Shown: positions 15,884-26,115, counted from the first letter of the stretch. The stretch is 33,062 nt of DNA from a gamma proteobacterium HTCC2207 (GCA_905182275.1 CAJJAU010000072.1:1-33062), one strand, 5' to 3'. Made by a program: numbers and translations. Notes: generated by a model from the sequence alone, not told the origin.

Positions 15884-17200
15884 ATGCCCCACAAAATAAA
15901 ACCCTTGCGCCATTCTTCTCAAGCACTCTTGCTGTGCCTTGTGTTGATTATTCACCCGTTAAAAGCTTGGAGTGAGTTGGTTATTAGAGTGACCCAAGGT
16001 AATGATCAGCCTACTATGGTTGCGGTTCCACCCATGGTGATGTCCGGCAATCAATTAGTCGAGGATATCAGTGCCATTGTCGAATCGGACCTGCAGAGAA
16101 GTGGGCTGTTTAAGACTATCCCCAGAGAGAATATGCTGGCATTTCCCTCTCACCCTGAGGATGTCTATTTCAGGGATTGGCGATTACTTGGCAGCGAATA
16201 TCTGATTGTGGGTTCCTTGTCTGCAGTGGAGGAGGGTGGGGTTGAGTTGAGTTTTAGTTTGCTAGATGTAAATGCTCAAAAAACCGTCTTTAAACACAGT
16301 GTTAAAGGGTCAAAAAACCAATTAAGAGACCTTGCGCATCTGGCCAGTGACAAGATCTATGAAGAAATAACCGGTATTCGTGGCGCCTTTAGCACTCGAC
16401 TGGCTTATGTCACCGCCGATCAAAAAGATGGACGTTTAGTTTATCAACTGAATGTCGCAGATTCTGATGGTGCTAGAGAAAGAGTAATGCTTAAATCTGC
16501 TGAACCTATCATGTCTCCAGCGTGGTCTCCCAAAGGGGATGAATTAGCTTATGTGTCCTTTGAAACGGGTAGGCCAGCTATTTTTAGGCAGAGTTTAACG
16601 ACAGCTGCTCGAAAACAACTAACCAATTTTCGCGGACTTAATGGCGCTCCATCATGGTCGCCAGATGGTAAGCAGTTAGCTTTAGTACTATCCAAAGATG
16701 GAAATCCTGAAATTTATATTTTGGACCTTGCGACAAATAAGTTTGCTCGAATGACTCGTCATTTTGCCATTGATACCGAGCCTACTTGGTCTCCGGATGG
16801 GAAAAGTCTATTATTTACCTCAGATAGGGGAGGTACTCCACAAATTTATAAATTAACGGTTGCAACTAGGGCGGTGCAACGAATAACATTCAAGGGTAAC
16901 TATAACGCTCGACCAAGTCTTGCGCCTGACGGTCGTACTCTAGTCATGGTTCATCGCGAATCGGGAGTGTTTCATATCGCAACACTAGATTTGGTTACTG
17001 GTCGGATGTTAGAGCTGACAGAGACTCGTTTGGATGAATCTCCGACAGTAGCTCCCAATGGGGCAATGTTAATTTATGCGACAAAGCAGGGCGATAAAGG
17101 AATTTTGTCTGCGGTGTCGCTAGATGCTGGCGTGAAGTATTTTTTACCGGCTAAATCCGGTGATGTCAGAGAGCCAGCTTGGTCGCCGTTCTTAAGGTAA
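15884..17200 (+). CDS. tolB: Tol-Pal translocation protein TolB
   Basis: This is the periplasmic beta-propeller protein that binds Pal and TolA. The 438 residues contain a signal peptide (about 1-30, hydrophobic [17 protein letters not shown]), the N-terminal alpha/beta domain (about 32-160, [19 protein letters not shown]), and the propeller (about 170-438) with repeated [25 protein letters not shown] and [17 protein letters not shown] blades. GGAGATCAG precedes the ATG. Confidence 0.97.
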   Translation: MPHKIKPLRHSSQALLLCLVLIIHPLKAWSELVIRVTQGNDQPTMVAVPPMVMSGNQLVEDISAIVESDLQRSGLFKTIPRENMLAFPSHPEDVYFRDWRLLGSEYLIVGSLSAVEEGGVELSFSLLDVNAQKTVFKHSVKGSKNQLRDLAHLASDKIYEEITGIRGAFSTRLAYVTADQKDGRLVYQLNVADSDGARERVMLKSAEPIMSPAWSPKGDELAYVSFETGRPAIFRQSLTTAARKQLTNFRGLNGAPSWSPDGKQLALVLSKDGNPEIYILDLATNKFARMTRHFAIDTEPTWSPDGKSLLFTSDRGGTPQIYKLTVATRAVQRITFKGNYNARPSLAPDGRTLVMVHRESGVFHIATLDLVTGRMLELTETRLDESPTVAPNGAMLIYATKQGDKGILSAVSLDAGVKYFLPAKSGDVREPAWSPFLR

Positions 17201-17253
17201 TGGCATTATTTTTGATATAACACTTAAATATACTTTTTAATAAGGAGCTGTAA

Positions 17254-17763
17254 ATGAATATTTCTGCAACTAAAATGGGTCTTCCTGTTCTATGCCTGTC
17301 GGTGCTGCTTGCTGGCTGTAGTTCGTCTCCGGTTGATGAAAGCACATCTTCAATTGAAGATACCACTGTCCAAACGGCGACTCTAGAGATGGATGCTGAG
17401 AACACAGCAACAATGGTTGAAGAGGTTGCCGAGCCAACTAATTCTGCAGACACTGTGTTTTACTTCGCATTTGATAAAGCAGTACTAAGTGATGAGTCTC
17501 GGGCAGCTTTGGTCGAGAATGCTCAGTTTTTCATGAGCAATCCGCGGGCTTTGCGGTTAGAGGGACATGCTGATGAGCGTGGTACTCGCGAGTATAATAT
17601 GGCGCTTGCTGAGCGTCGCGCTAATGCGGTTAAAGACTTCATGGTTTTACAAGGCGTCTCCGGCAATATGATCGAGGTTGTCAGCTACGGTGAAGAGCGA
17701 GCAGCTTCTTTTGGTAGCAGTGCTGCAGCTTGGAGTATGAATCGTAGAGTTGAGCTTAAGTAG
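17254..17763 (+). CDS. pal: Peptidoglycan-associated lipoprotein Pal
   Basis: The 169-residue lipoprotein has a signal peptide with lipobox LLAGC and acylated C22, then a Ser/Thr/Glu-rich linker. An OmpA-like peptidoglycan-binding domain (about 68-169) follows, with VFYFAFDKAVLSDES, LEGHADERGTREYNMALAERRA and SMNRRVELK. It anchors the outer membrane to peptidoglycan and binds TolB. AAGGAGCTGTAA before the ATG is a strong ribosome binding site. A hairpin terminator follows. Confidence 0.97.
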   Translation: MNISATKMGLPVLCLSVLLAGCSSSPVDESTSSIEDTTVQTATLEMDAENTATMVEEVAEPTNSADTVFYFAFDKAVLSDESRAALVENAQFFMSNPRALRLEGHADERGTREYNMALAERRANAVKDFMVLQGVSGNMIEVVSYGEERAASFGSSAAAWSMNRRVELK

Positions 17764-17785
17764 AGTCCGAAGATTAGTACCTGGT

Positions 17786-17820
17786 GGCTGGAGTCGATCG
17801 ACTCCAGCCGCTGATTTTTT
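17786..17820 (+). terminator. Terminator or attenuator after pal (perfect 24-base palindrome)
   Basis: Positions 17786-17809 form a perfect palindrome, with each 12-base arm beginning GGCTGGAGTCGA. Five bases later comes a run of six T (17815-17820). It would stop or attenuate transcription between pal and cpoB, so cpoB may be expressed at a lower level or from its own start. Confidence 0.75.
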
Positions 17821-17849
17821 AGATTTAAACTTGTTACACGTGAGCTGAA

Positions 17850-18704
17850 ATGAAATTAGATCAAAGATTCTGGTTACTTTTTCTGTGTATTCCTGTGGGA
17901 GCAGTGGCACAAGAGTTAGTGCCCATTGTAGATGCTTCGCAAACCTCCTCGTCTGGTGCACAAGATGTTATTACTGAATTTATGCCGGCGGAATCTGCGA
18001 ACTCTGTGGAGCTAGTGTCTAGTCGTTACGATATTATGCAAAATCTGCAAGAAGAGGTCAGAATGCTTAGGGGCTTGGTCGAAGAAATGACCTATGAACT
18101 GCAGCAAGTAAAACAACGTCAGCTCGACGATTATCTAGACCTTGACCGCCGTTTAGGGCTTGCCCAAGAAACAGGTATTTCTCTAGTATCTGATCCTAAT
18201 CGTATTACAGACAATCCCGATACTGCAGTTGGTGATGAGAGTACCGTCATATCAGATTTGGACGCAACAACTGACGTTGAATTTACTACGGTTGCCGCAA
18301 CTGTGCAGGCCGATTTAGTATTGGATGAGTCATCTGTCGAAGAAGATTATAAAGCGGCATCGAATAAACTATTAAAAGAGCGGGATATCGAAGGAGCCAC
18401 CATTGCTCTAAAGACACACTTAGAGAGGTATCCTGCTAGTCCATTTGCAGCGAATGCTAACTATTGGTTGGGTGAAATCTATCTGTTGCAAGGTGATACA
18501 GAATTGGCGCGGCAAGCGTTCACAAGTATTGTTGAGCGTCATGCGAGCCACCCAAAGGCCATGGATTCAAGTTTTAAGCTAGGTAAGATATATTACCAGC
18601 TGGGTGAGCTAAAACGGGCAAAAAGCCTTCTTGAAGCCGCAGCACAAAGCTCTGGTGGCGTTGCCAGTAAAGCCCGCAATTTTTTAGATAAAAACTTCCA
18701 GTAA
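17850..18704 (+). CDS. cpoB: Cell division coordinator CpoB (YbgF)
   Basis: CpoB is a periplasmic TolA-binding protein that couples Tol-Pal function to peptidoglycan synthesis at the septum. The 284 residues show a signal peptide (1-20, ending AVA before QE), an N-terminal coiled-coil trimerisation stretch (about 54-95, [33 protein letters not shown]), a variable Asp/Thr-rich linker, and C-terminal TPR units (about 165-284, containing [26 protein letters not shown]). It closes the tol-pal gene set. queC starts 14 bases later. Confidence 0.93.
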   Translation: MKLDQRFWLLFLCIPVGAVAQELVPIVDASQTSSSGAQDVITEFMPAESANSVELVSSRYDIMQNLQEEVRMLRGLVEEMTYELQQVKQRQLDDYLDLDRRLGLAQETGISLVSDPNRITDNPDTAVGDESTVISDLDATTDVEFTTVAATVQADLVLDESSVEEDYKAASNKLLKERDIEGATIALKTHLERYPASPFAANANYWLGEIYLLQGDTELARQAFTSIVERHASHPKAMDSSFKLGKIYYQLGELKRAKSLLEAAAQSSGGVASKARNFLDKNFQ

Positions 18705-18718
18705 AAGGTTTTCCTCAA

Positions 18719-19399
18719 ATGCCTGATAAGGCCGTTATTTTAGTTTCCGGTGGTTTAGATTCGTCTACGGTTTTGGCGATTGCCGCCAAGCAAGGTTACC
18801 AGTGTTATACGCTTAGCTTTGATTATGGTCAGCGCCATCGCTCAGAACTGGATGCAGCGATTCGAGTGTCGGAGTCAATGTCGGTTGTCGAACACAAAGT
18901 CATTAAGCTTGATTTGCAAGCCATCGGTGGCTCCGCTCTCACCGACACTACCATTGCAGTGCCAGAGAAAGAGACTGCGGGAATTCCCGTGACCTATGTG
19001 CCCGCTCGGAATACTGTCTTTTTGTCAATTGCTCTTGGTTGGGCTGAAGTGATTGGGGCCAACAAAATTTTCGTCGGCGTTAATGCGGTCGATTACTCCG
19101 GTTATCCAGATTGTAGGCCAGAATATATTGCCAGCTTTGAAACAATGGCTAATCTAGCCACACGAGCTGGTGTAGAGGGGAATCATTTATCAATTGAAGC
19201 GCCTCTCATTGACATGACTAAGGCGCAAATTATCCAGGCTGGGTTGGAGCTTGGGGTAGATTATGGGCAGACCGTTTCATGTTATCAGGCAAATTCTGAT
19301 GGCCTGGCTTGTGGCAAATGTGACAGTTGTCGACTGCGTGCACAGGGGTTTTTTGAGGCAGGGGTAAATGACCCGACAAGATATCAAAATAACGCTTGA
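18719..19399 (+). CDS. queC: 7-cyano-7-deazaguanine synthase QueC
   Basis: QueC converts 7-carboxy-7-deazaguanine to preQ0 in queuosine synthesis, using ATP and ammonia. The 226-residue protein has the PP-loop SGGLDSS (10-16), [46 protein letters not shown] and the C-terminal zinc-binding cysteines in [21 protein letters not shown]. In Pseudomonas queE usually sits between cpoB and queC; it is not here. The -35 of the tRNA-Lys promoter overlaps the queC stop codon. Confidence 0.96.
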   Translation: MPDKAVILVSGGLDSSTVLAIAAKQGYQCYTLSFDYGQRHRSELDAAIRVSESMSVVEHKVIKLDLQAIGGSALTDTTIAVPEKETAGIPVTYVPARNTVFLSIALGWAEVIGANKIFVGVNAVDYSGYPDCRPEYIASFETMANLATRAGVEGNHLSIEAPLIDMTKAQIIQAGLELGVDYGQTVSCYQANSDGLACGKCDSCRLRAQGFFEAGVNDPTRYQNNA

Positions 19400-19423
19400 A
19401 TTTTGTTAGCTGGTCAGTATGAT
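19396..19423 (+). promoter_or_regulatory. Promoter of tRNA-Lys
   Basis: TTGAAT (19396-19401) and TATGAT (19418-19423) are 16 bases apart, followed by a GC-containing discriminator. Initiation would be near 19430, just before the mature tRNA 5' end. Confidence 0.7.
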
Positions 19424-19438
19424 ACGCACCTCCTCTGA

Positions 19439-19514
19439 GGGCCGTTAGCTCAGTTGGTAGAGCAGTTGGCTTTTAACCAATTGGTCCCGCGTTCGAGTCG
19501 CGGACGGCCCACCA
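19439..19514 (+). tRNA. tRNA-Lys (anticodon TTT)
   Basis: This is a 76-base cloverleaf. The acceptor stem GGGCCGT pairs with ACGGCCC, the discriminator base is A, and CCA is encoded (19512-19514). The D-arm is AGCTCAGTTGGTAGAGC and the T-arm contains GTTCGAGTC. The anticodon TTT is at 19472-19474 in loop CTTTTAA. Its place after queC matches Pseudomonas. Confidence 0.98.
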
Positions 19515-19662
19515 TTTTTCTATTTCGTGAAGTGGTTCACGCACGATTCTTTATTTGAAGGTCTCGTGTTTTATATGTGAAACCTCCTATATTGCGGCAA
19601 TTCAGTTAACTTCATAGTGGTTAGTCTATAAACTATTCGTAATGTAATTGAGTGACGTCTAA

Positions 19663-20949
19663 ATGTTCAGTCTGTTTAAAAATCGTAACTTTTCATTATT
19701 CTGGTTTGGTGAAATGGCGTCTGTTATTGGCGACCATATCAGCCTAATAGCCTTTCCTTGGCTTGTTTTACAAATGACTAATAGTGCTATTTTAACGGGG
19801 CTTGTTTTTGCAGTCCAAGGGATCCCTCGTGCCATTTTGATGCTTGCCGGCGGTGCTCTAGTTGATCGAACCAGTCCTCGTTTGGTTATCCTCGCTACTA
19901 ATGCGCTTAGAATGATCTTGGTAATGTCTCTTGCCTATATGATTTATAACGATGCGGTGCAGGTAACGACGGTATTTATCCTGGCTTTCGCCTTTGGTGT
20001 GGCGGATGCTTTTTTCTACCCTGCGAGTACCTCAATCATCCCAAGCCTTGTTTCTAGGGATGACCTTCAAGCCGGTAACGCGATTCTTCAGACCACTCTT
20101 CACTTGGGTATGACCCTTGGTCCCGTTATTGCCGCCTTTATCATCGCAGGTGAAGTGTCTTCAGTCAGTCATCACGATGTCAACGCTGACGCTATCAATA
20201 GTTATGAGGTGGATAGACAGGGTTTAGCGCGTGCTTTCTTTGTCGACGGACTAACCTTCGCCGTATCTTTTGTAACACTACTTTTCGTTAAGGTCCGGCC
20301 ACTCGAAGCGGCTGCGTCCTCGGAGGACAAAGGTTCGCTGTATGAAGAAATTGGTGAAGCGGTAAAATGGGTCGCTTCAATTCCAGCGGTGCGCTTTGGT
20401 TTTATAGGAATGGCAGTGATACATTTCTTCTTTATGCCCATGGTGTTTGTTGGTATTCCGGTATGGGCGAAAGAGCGTTTCGTAGAAGGCGCCTATGTTT
20501 ATGGATTGGTCACAGCCGCCTTTGGCGCCGGTGCCCTGATAGGCGCTGTTGCCAGCGGTTATATGAAAGGACCAAAGGACACTAACTTGATTCCTATGAT
20601 GTTCATAGCCTATGTGTTTAGCGGCTCCACCTTGGCACTGATCATTTTTTATGACGCCTACTGGTGGGCAATGTTATTGTTTTTTGTATCTGGGATTTTT
20701 GAAGCGTATTTTTATGTGCACTTCACGACATGGTTACAAAAAATCACGCCTGAGTATTTATTGGGTAGGGTGATGAGTGTACTTATGCTGATGTCTATGG
20801 GGCTGTTACCTATTGCTGACGCGATTATGGGCTTCGTTATTGAATATAGTTTGGATATGGCAATGATCTCTAGCTCTGTCTTTCTGATGGTTTTCTGTGG
20901 ATTGGTGGCGATTAATCCGAAATCTAGAGTGGTTACTAGTGATAAATAA
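19663..20949 (+). CDS. MFS transporter (exporter-like, EntS/MFS_3 type)
   Basis: The 428-residue inner-membrane protein has about 12 hydrophobic helices. Helices 2 and 3 are joined by a motif A-like loop, GGALVDRTSPR (63-73), and the N-terminus reads FKNRNFSLFWFGEMASVIGD, typical of the MFS_3 group that includes enterobactin exporter EntS and macrolide efflux proteins. A longer loop (about 166-185) lies between helices 5 and 6. The substrate cannot be told from sequence. It stands alone downstream of tRNA-Lys and is convergent with the beta-propeller hydrolase, separated by a bidirectional terminator. Confidence 0.88.
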   Translation: MFSLFKNRNFSLFWFGEMASVIGDHISLIAFPWLVLQMTNSAILTGLVFAVQGIPRAILMLAGGALVDRTSPRLVILATNALRMILVMSLAYMIYNDAVQVTTVFILAFAFGVADAFFYPASTSIIPSLVSRDDLQAGNAILQTTLHLGMTLGPVIAAFIIAGEVSSVSHHDVNADAINSYEVDRQGLARAFFVDGLTFAVSFVTLLFVKVRPLEAAASSEDKGSLYEEIGEAVKWVASIPAVRFGFIGMAVIHFFFMPMVFVGIPVWAKERFVEGAYVYGLVTAAFGAGALIGAVASGYMKGPKDTNLIPMMFIAYVFSGSTLALIIFYDAYWWAMLLFFVSGIFEAYFYVHFTTWLQKITPEYLLGRVMSVLMLMSMGLLPIADAIMGFVIEYSLDMAMISSSVFLMVFCGLVAINPKSRVVTSDK

Positions 20950-21049
20950 GCCTACGAATAAGAATAGTTTCCAGAGCTGTATTTTGTTGCTTTGACGCTG
21001 ATATATGTAATGCTACGATCGGATTAATTCAGATTTCCCATAGTCATTC

Positions 21050-21090
21050 GGCCAAAAAAAGGCCCGCCGAGGAAGCCCTTTTTTTTGGCC
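21050..21090. terminator. Bidirectional terminator between convergent genes
   Basis: The arms GGCC-A7-GGC and GCC-C-T8-GGCC form a long hairpin with an A-tract on one side and a T-tract on the other, so it can stop transcription from both the MFS gene (+) and the hydrolase gene (-). Confidence 0.85.
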
Positions 21091-21104
21091 AAAATGTAGT
21101 GCTA

Positions 21105-23519
21105 CTAGTCACTAATAGCTTCTCGAGCATCATCTATTCGTGTCAGTAAGGCGGATATATTTTCGCCTTTATACGCTAGTCGAGCTCGCTCTTCGATGTG
21201 ATTTAACGCACGACGCAATTCTCTCGTTGCCTTAGTTTTAGCAGCGGGCTCGGTGCTCCCTTTGCTATTAATCCAAATGGGTGATGTGTGCCCGAACGGA
21301 TAGCTGTCCATTAATGGCCAAGAGGTTTCGCCCCCATGGGCCCGCGCGGCGACCCAGCCACCTTCAGGAAGGTCAATTTGACCTGTAAAGGTTCGTGAAT
21401 CTCCCGCATCAATGCTACCTCCAGACCAAACTATCTCCCCATTTACTACCAATTCGATATTATCAACAGCAATCGCAGAAGAAGCTTGTAACGAGAATGA
21501 TTGCTTACCACCTAAAATCACATCCCCCGGCTTTATTTTTCCGTCGAGTTCAAGCAAAAGTACCGGCGCGTTTGTGACGAAGGTTCGACCTTGCTTAACG
21601 GCGTTAATATAAGAGGTCCATTGCAATTTATTTTGGCTTTGTTCGGCATAAACACGTGCCGTACCGATTGCTGGCGTCCGATGAAAGTCCACAAACATAT
21701 CCGTTCCTGCCATCGCAATGACAGGGCGTCCAATATTTAGAAGCCGGTACCATAGCTCTGCAGTACCAAGTTCATCGCTCCAAGCACAAACCAGTTCAAG
21801 GCCAACATGGCTTGATAGAATACCATCGGGGATAAACTCTAATGGAATACTAGAGGCTTTTTTATGGTCAAAGGGATTTACGTTATAGGCAACGGGGTGG
21901 ACGTAGGTGCCAATACTATCTTCAAAAGACTCTACAAATTCAAAGACACTAGCATTGGAGAGGTCGCCATTATTGAGCGTTGGATAGCCCGGACCCCAGA
22001 ACCATGGAAAGTAAAATTCAGAGGGTCCAACCACACCAATATGGCCGTGAAAGTGGGATCTCACTTCTTGAGCAAACTTTATTATAGAACCACTTCGCGC
22101 TCGCAGCGTCTCTCCTAAGAACTCTCTGTCCATAAGGCGATTATGAAGATTGGCGGCTTGCGGTGTGGCAATATCTAAGTTTTCTCCGGCGATCAAAGGC
22201 TCTATGTCTTTTGTTACTTGGCGATAGGGGCCGTCATAGTTTAGATGTAGATGAAAGTCAGCAGATCGATAGCCTGCCTGTTTTGCATTCCACACCTCTT
22301 TGACCGGTATAACGATTTTACTGTCACCGACAACACTGACCATACTCTCCACTGGGAGCCCCATCATTCCATGCACAGCAGTAATATAAATATTGCCCTC
22401 GGGCACCTCAAGATCCACAGTGCCGTCGCTGTAGAAGTAATGCAGTCCATTTTGGGAGTCAAAGTAAGTAGCCGCATTGGGGTTTACAATAGGATGCCCA
22501 TTTGGCCCCTTAACAGAGAGTCTAACTGGTGTGGTTTTATGATTTAAACGTGTGGTTATTATCAATTTAGCGGTTTTTTGGCCCCAATCCCAATGCTTAA
22601 TCTGTACTTCTTTACTTGATCCGCCTAACGCTGAGACCTGCTTCATTTTAAATTGCTGGTGTGAGTCAGGTTCTGAATAATAGACTGAACTGCCGTCTGC
22701 ACTCCATGCCGGGTCTTGTATATAGGTTCTTCCCGGAGTGAGATTAATAATAGGGTTTAACTTGGCTACATCAGCCAGCATCAGATTCAAGTCATCATTA
22801 ACCGGCCAGGTATAGCTCACGACGTCTTTTGTAGGATGCATGTCAAAACTAAACTGACCGCCAATACTGTCAGTTTTTAGAATAGTCTCCTCGCCAGACT
22901 CAAGATTCAATGATCGAATCTGTCTTTCCGGCCAGTCCAGGTGACTGAAAAATAGCGTGTTGCCATCAGTAGACAGCCTGGGGTTGCGTGAATGACCATC
23001 CAGGTCGGTGATCATGGTCATCGCACCATCCTTGAGGTTATATCTCCATATGTTGAGTAAGCCGCTTTTTCCCGAGCTTAGGTAAATTGATTTGCCGTCA
23101 GGCGCGAATTCTGGATCTAGTTCAATCGTTGGTGTGTTTATCTCGACAGTCTTGTCAGTGCCCAGCTCTATGATGACAATCGATGAATCTGTGCTGTTAT
23201 CGCGTACAAATGCCAAGTGTCTGCTATCCCCTGACCAGCGAGGTCGGCCGTCGATAGACTCTCCGTTGGTCACACGCGTCGCCATTTGGGTGCTTATGTC
23301 CATGACCCAAATCCACCCGTGGGAAGCAAAGGCAATAGACTCTCCATCGGGAGAGGGTGCTGGATATTTAGGCCCTGAGGACAATATAGGCAGCTCGTAG
23401 CTTTCAAGGTAGATATGGTGTCTTTGGCCATCGACCTTCGGGTACCGGTTTGTCCACTCGGCTTGAGCGGCAAATGAACAAATAAGTAGCAGTAAAAGTA
23501 ATCGTTTGGCGTGAATCAT
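21105..23519 (-). CDS. Secreted TolB-like beta-propeller + CehA/McbA-type metallohydrolase
   Basis: The ATG at 23519 opens directly on a signal peptide (MIHAKRLLLLLLICSFAAQA, then EW); upstream starts at 23561 (ATG) and 23579 (TTG) would bury it. The product has 804 residues. The N-terminal half (about 35-310) has propeller blades (KYPAPSPDGESIAFASHGWIW, PRWSGDSRHLAFV, PEFAPDGKSIYLSSGKSG). A middle beta domain follows (about 315-410). The C-terminal half (from about 418) has a PHP-like metal site (FHLHLNYDG, HFHGHIG, AGTDMFVDFHRTP), as in CehA/McbA metallohydrolases such as carbaryl hydrolase. It is probably a periplasmic hydrolase of unknown substrate. It is a single-gene unit divergent from gloB. 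Confidence 0.75.
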   Translation of the reverse strand: MIHAKRLLLLLLICSFAAQAEWTNRYPKVDGQRHHIYLESYELPILSSGPKYPAPSPDGESIAFASHGWIWVMDISTQMATRVTNGESIDGRPRWSGDSRHLAFVRDNSTDSSIVIIELGTDKTVEINTPTIELDPEFAPDGKSIYLSSGKSGLLNIWRYNLKDGAMTMITDLDGHSRNPRLSTDGNTLFFSHLDWPERQIRSLNLESGEETILKTDSIGGQFSFDMHPTKDVVSYTWPVNDDLNLMLADVAKLNPIINLTPGRTYIQDPAWSADGSSVYYSEPDSHQQFKMKQVSALGGSSKEVQIKHWDWGQKTAKLIITTRLNHKTTPVRLSVKGPNGHPIVNPNAATYFDSQNGLHYFYSDGTVDLEVPEGNIYITAVHGMMGLPVESMVSVVGDSKIVIPVKEVWNAKQAGYRSADFHLHLNYDGPYRQVTKDIEPLIAGENLDIATPQAANLHNRLMDREFLGETLRARSGSIIKFAQEVRSHFHGHIGVVGPSEFYFPWFWGPGYPTLNNGDLSNASVFEFVESFEDSIGTYVHPVAYNVNPFDHKKASSIPLEFIPDGILSSHVGLELVCAWSDELGTAELWYRLLNIGRPVIAMAGTDMFVDFHRTPAIGTARVYAEQSQNKLQWTSYINAVKQGRTFVTNAPVLLLELDGKIKPGDVILGGKQSFSLQASSAIAVDNIELVVNGEIVWSGGSIDAGDSRTFTGQIDLPEGGWVAARAHGGETSWPLMDSYPFGHTSPIWINSKGSTEPAAKTKATRELRRALNHIEERARLAYKGENISALLTRIDDAREAISD

Positions 23520-23708
23520 TGGGTGACGTCCATATGAAAATAGAAGGTCAAGATTAAACATCCCATTGGTTTTGTTCAAGCGTTAATGAGAGGTGTAAAC
23601 CAGGTAAGGTTAGGGTAACTAGGCGTTAGCATTATGAATAACTTGAAATTTGGACCCACAGGTATGATCATCACACTTTATTCTAAAATCAAAGACTAGG
23701 GTTACACA

Positions 23709-24488
23709 ATGAAGATTCATCAGATATATACACAAAGCTTTTTGCGTAACTTTACCTATCTTATTGAGCTTGACGATCACTCTGCTATGGTCATTGACCC
23801 GTGGGAGGAGGGTATTGTTAACAGCCTATTGGTGGAAAAAAATCTTCGCTTAACAACCATTATTAATACCCATGAACACTGGGATCATACACAGGGTAAC
23901 GAAGCACTTGTTGCAGAGCATGGCTGCGAAGTTTGGGCGCATGCAAATGGACAGGGTAAAATACCAGGACTAACGCGAGTGCTTTCTACCGGTGAGGTTA
24001 TTGATCTTGAACCGGGCGCACAACTGCAAGTACTGAATACACCAGGACACACATTTGCGCATCTTTGTTTTGTGGTTTTAGATCAGGGCCAGCCTATAGC
24101 AGTATTTACCGGCGATACTCTATTTAATGCCGGTGTGGGCAACTGCACCAATGGCGGTGATGCGGAAGTAATGTATCAAACCATTGTTGATCAATTTCAC
24201 ACTCTTAATGACAATGTAACTGTCTACCCTGGGCATGAGTACCTAGAGAATAACTTGCGTTTTACCCTCAGTATGGAACCGGACAACGCGGATGCCCAGG
24301 CATGGTTGGTGCGAGCGGTGGCAGCAGATCCAACAGTACAGCCTCTGATGACCACCATTGGTGATGAACGAAAGCTAAATACTTTTTTCCGCTTAGATAA
24401 CCCCATAATCCGCTCTGCGGTTGACTGCTCGGATCGTTCTGACAAAGAAGTTTTTGTTGCATTGCGATCTCGTCGCGACAACTGGTAG
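23709..24488 (+). CDS. gloB: Hydroxyacylglutathione hydrolase (glyoxalase II)
   Basis: This enzyme hydrolyses S-D-lactoylglutathione to D-lactate and glutathione in methylglyoxal detoxification. The 259-residue protein has the metallo-beta-lactamase metal site THEHWDH (H55, H57, D59, H60), then H114 in TPGHTFAHLCF, D136 in FTGDTLFNAGVGNC and H176 in VYPGHEYLENNLRF. This is the complete two-metal set of glyoxalase II. The C-terminal HAGH domain holds the glutathione-binding basic residues, ending ALRSRRDNW. AGGG lies upstream of the ATG. Confidence 0.95.
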   Translation: MKIHQIYTQSFLRNFTYLIELDDHSAMVIDPWEEGIVNSLLVEKNLRLTTIINTHEHWDHTQGNEALVAEHGCEVWAHANGQGKIPGLTRVLSTGEVIDLEPGAQLQVLNTPGHTFAHLCFVVLDQGQPIAVFTGDTLFNAGVGNCTNGGDAEVMYQTIVDQFHTLNDNVTVYPGHEYLENNLRFTLSMEPDNADAQAWLVRAVAADPTVQPLMTTIGDERKLNTFFRLDNPIIRSAVDCSDRSDKEVFVALRSRRDNW

Positions 24489-24563
24489 TTTGTGATTTAA
24501 AATGATCGCACAGAGGAGTCAGTTTTGGCTCCAATATAAATTGATAATAAGTTGGAATACAGC

Positions 24564-26045
24564 ATGACTGTTCGTACCAGAATAGCCCCATCCCCAACAG
24601 GTGATCCGCACGTTGGTACTGCCTACGTCGCGCTTTTTAATATGGCATTCGCGCATAGTCAGGGCGGTGAGTTCTTATTGCGTATTGAAGACACCGATCA
24701 AGCGCGTTCCACGCCAGAATCAGAAAAAGCGATCTTAGATGCTCTTCACTGGCTTGGGCTAGACTGGGATGAAGGCCCAGATAACGGCGGACCCAAAGGT
24801 CCATATCGGCAAAGTGAGCGGTCAGACATATATCGGCAACACGCTGACGAGTTAATCGAGAAAGGACACGCATTCCGCTGCTTTTGTTCATCAGAGCGTT
24901 TAGATGCGTTGCGTCAGCAGCAAATGGAGAATAAACAAGCGCTTGGTTATGACGGTCATTGTATGCACCTAGATCAGGCAGAGGCGTCTTCCCGGGCCGC
25001 AAACGGCGAATCCCATGTCGTGCGCATGAAAGTGCCCAGAGAAGGGCAGTGCATCTTTAATGACATGTTGCGCGGTGAGATCAGCATAGATTGGGCGCAG
25101 ATAGATCTGCAGGTTTTATTAAAAGCCGATGGTATGCCAACCTACCACCTGGCAAACGTAGTAGATGATCATCTCATGGAGATCAGTCACGTTATTCGTG
25201 GTGAGGAATGGATTAATTCAGCACCCAAGCATATTTTGCTATATCAGTATTTTGGGTGGGAGATGCCCGTTTTCTGTCATCTACCACTGTTGCGTAATGT
25301 GGACAAAAGTAAGCTATCGAAGCGCAAAAACCCCACCAGCATTTTATTTTACCAGCGCATGGGTTATTTACCTGAGGCCTTGCTCAATTACCTAGGGCGT
25401 ATGGGTTGGTCCATGCCTGATGAGCGAGAAAAATTTACTCTATCTGAGATGCTTGAAGTGTTCGATATTCAGCGTGTGTCTTTAGGCGGCCCAGTGTTTG
25501 ATGTGGAAAAACTAAGCTGGCTCAATGGCATGTGGATTCGTGAAGAGTTAACTGACGAGCAGCTTGCTGACAGGCTTCAAGAATGGGCGCTCAACCGCGA
25601 CGTCTTGATGGCCTTCTTGCCCTTTGCCAAACAGCGCATGGAGACGCTTTCAGATATAGCCCCCCTCGGTAATTATCTAGTGTCAGGTATGCTGCCTATT
25701 ACCGCGGAACAGTTAAAGTCGGCCGGTATCGATGAAGAACCCTTAATAGAAGTATTGCAGTACTCACTTTGGCGGCTAGAGGCAATACAGGATTGGCAAC
25801 GTGATACTATTTTTGAGGCACTAAAAAGTGTCGCTGAGGCTATGAATATTAAGCTAAAGCCATTTCTAGCGCCGCTGTTTATCGCAATAGCTGGCAGTAG
25901 CGCCTCTATATCGGTTATGGACTCAATGAACTTGCTAGGTCCAGACATGTCCAGGGCGAGATTACGCCATGCTATCGATGTCCTGGGCGGCGTTGGTAAA
26001 AAGAAACTAAAGAAGATGGAAAAAGCCTATCAGAAATTGAGCTGA
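24564..26045 (+). CDS. gltX: Glutamyl-tRNA synthetase
   Basis: This class I synthetase charges tRNA-Glu. With the ATG at 24564 it has 493 residues; a TTG four codons upstream is less likely. Motifs: HIGH-type [11 protein letters not shown] (9-19), [18 protein letters not shown], the zinc site C106/C108/C133/H135, [20 protein letters not shown], and KMSKS-type KLSKRKN (250-256). The C-terminal helical anticodon domain is complete (ending [25 protein letters not shown]). A tRNA-Ala gene follows, as in Pseudomonas. Confidence 0.97.
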   Translation: MTVRTRIAPSPTGDPHVGTAYVALFNMAFAHSQGGEFLLRIEDTDQARSTPESEKAILDALHWLGLDWDEGPDNGGPKGPYRQSERSDIYRQHADELIEKGHAFRCFCSSERLDALRQQQMENKQALGYDGHCMHLDQAEASSRAANGESHVVRMKVPREGQCIFNDMLRGEISIDWAQIDLQVLLKADGMPTYHLANVVDDHLMEISHVIRGEEWINSAPKHILLYQYFGWEMPVFCHLPLLRNVDKSKLSKRKNPTSILFYQRMGYLPEALLNYLGRMGWSMPDEREKFTLSEMLEVFDIQRVSLGGPVFDVEKLSWLNGMWIREELTDEQLADRLQEWALNRDVLMAFLPFAKQRMETLSDIAPLGNYLVSGMLPITAEQLKSAGIDEEPLIEVLQYSLWRLEAIQDWQRDTIFEALKSVAEAMNIKLKPFLAPLFIAIAGSSASISVMDSMNLLGPDMSRARLRHAIDVLGGVGKKKLKKMEKAYQKLS

Positions 26046-26072
26046 AAGTACTGTGCGTTCGGGGATTTATCC

Positions 26073-26101
26073 TTGACTTGATGTAGGCTCATCCCTATCA
26101 T
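26073..26101 (+). promoter_or_regulatory. Sigma70 promoter of tRNA-Ala
   Basis: TTGACT (26073-26078) and TATCAT (26096-26101) are 17 bases apart, near consensus, followed by a GC discriminator. It lies after the gltX stop, so the tRNA is independently transcribed. Confidence 0.85.
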
Positions 26102-26115
26102 GCGCATTCCTTTTT

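Noticed and set aside
17211-17237. Promoter TTGATA/TATACT before pal
   Set aside because: The spacer is 11 bases, too short; pal is probably read from the tol operon.
23643-23668. Promoter TTGAAA/TATGAT before gloB
   Set aside because: The boxes are only 14 bases apart, too close for a normal sigma70 promoter.
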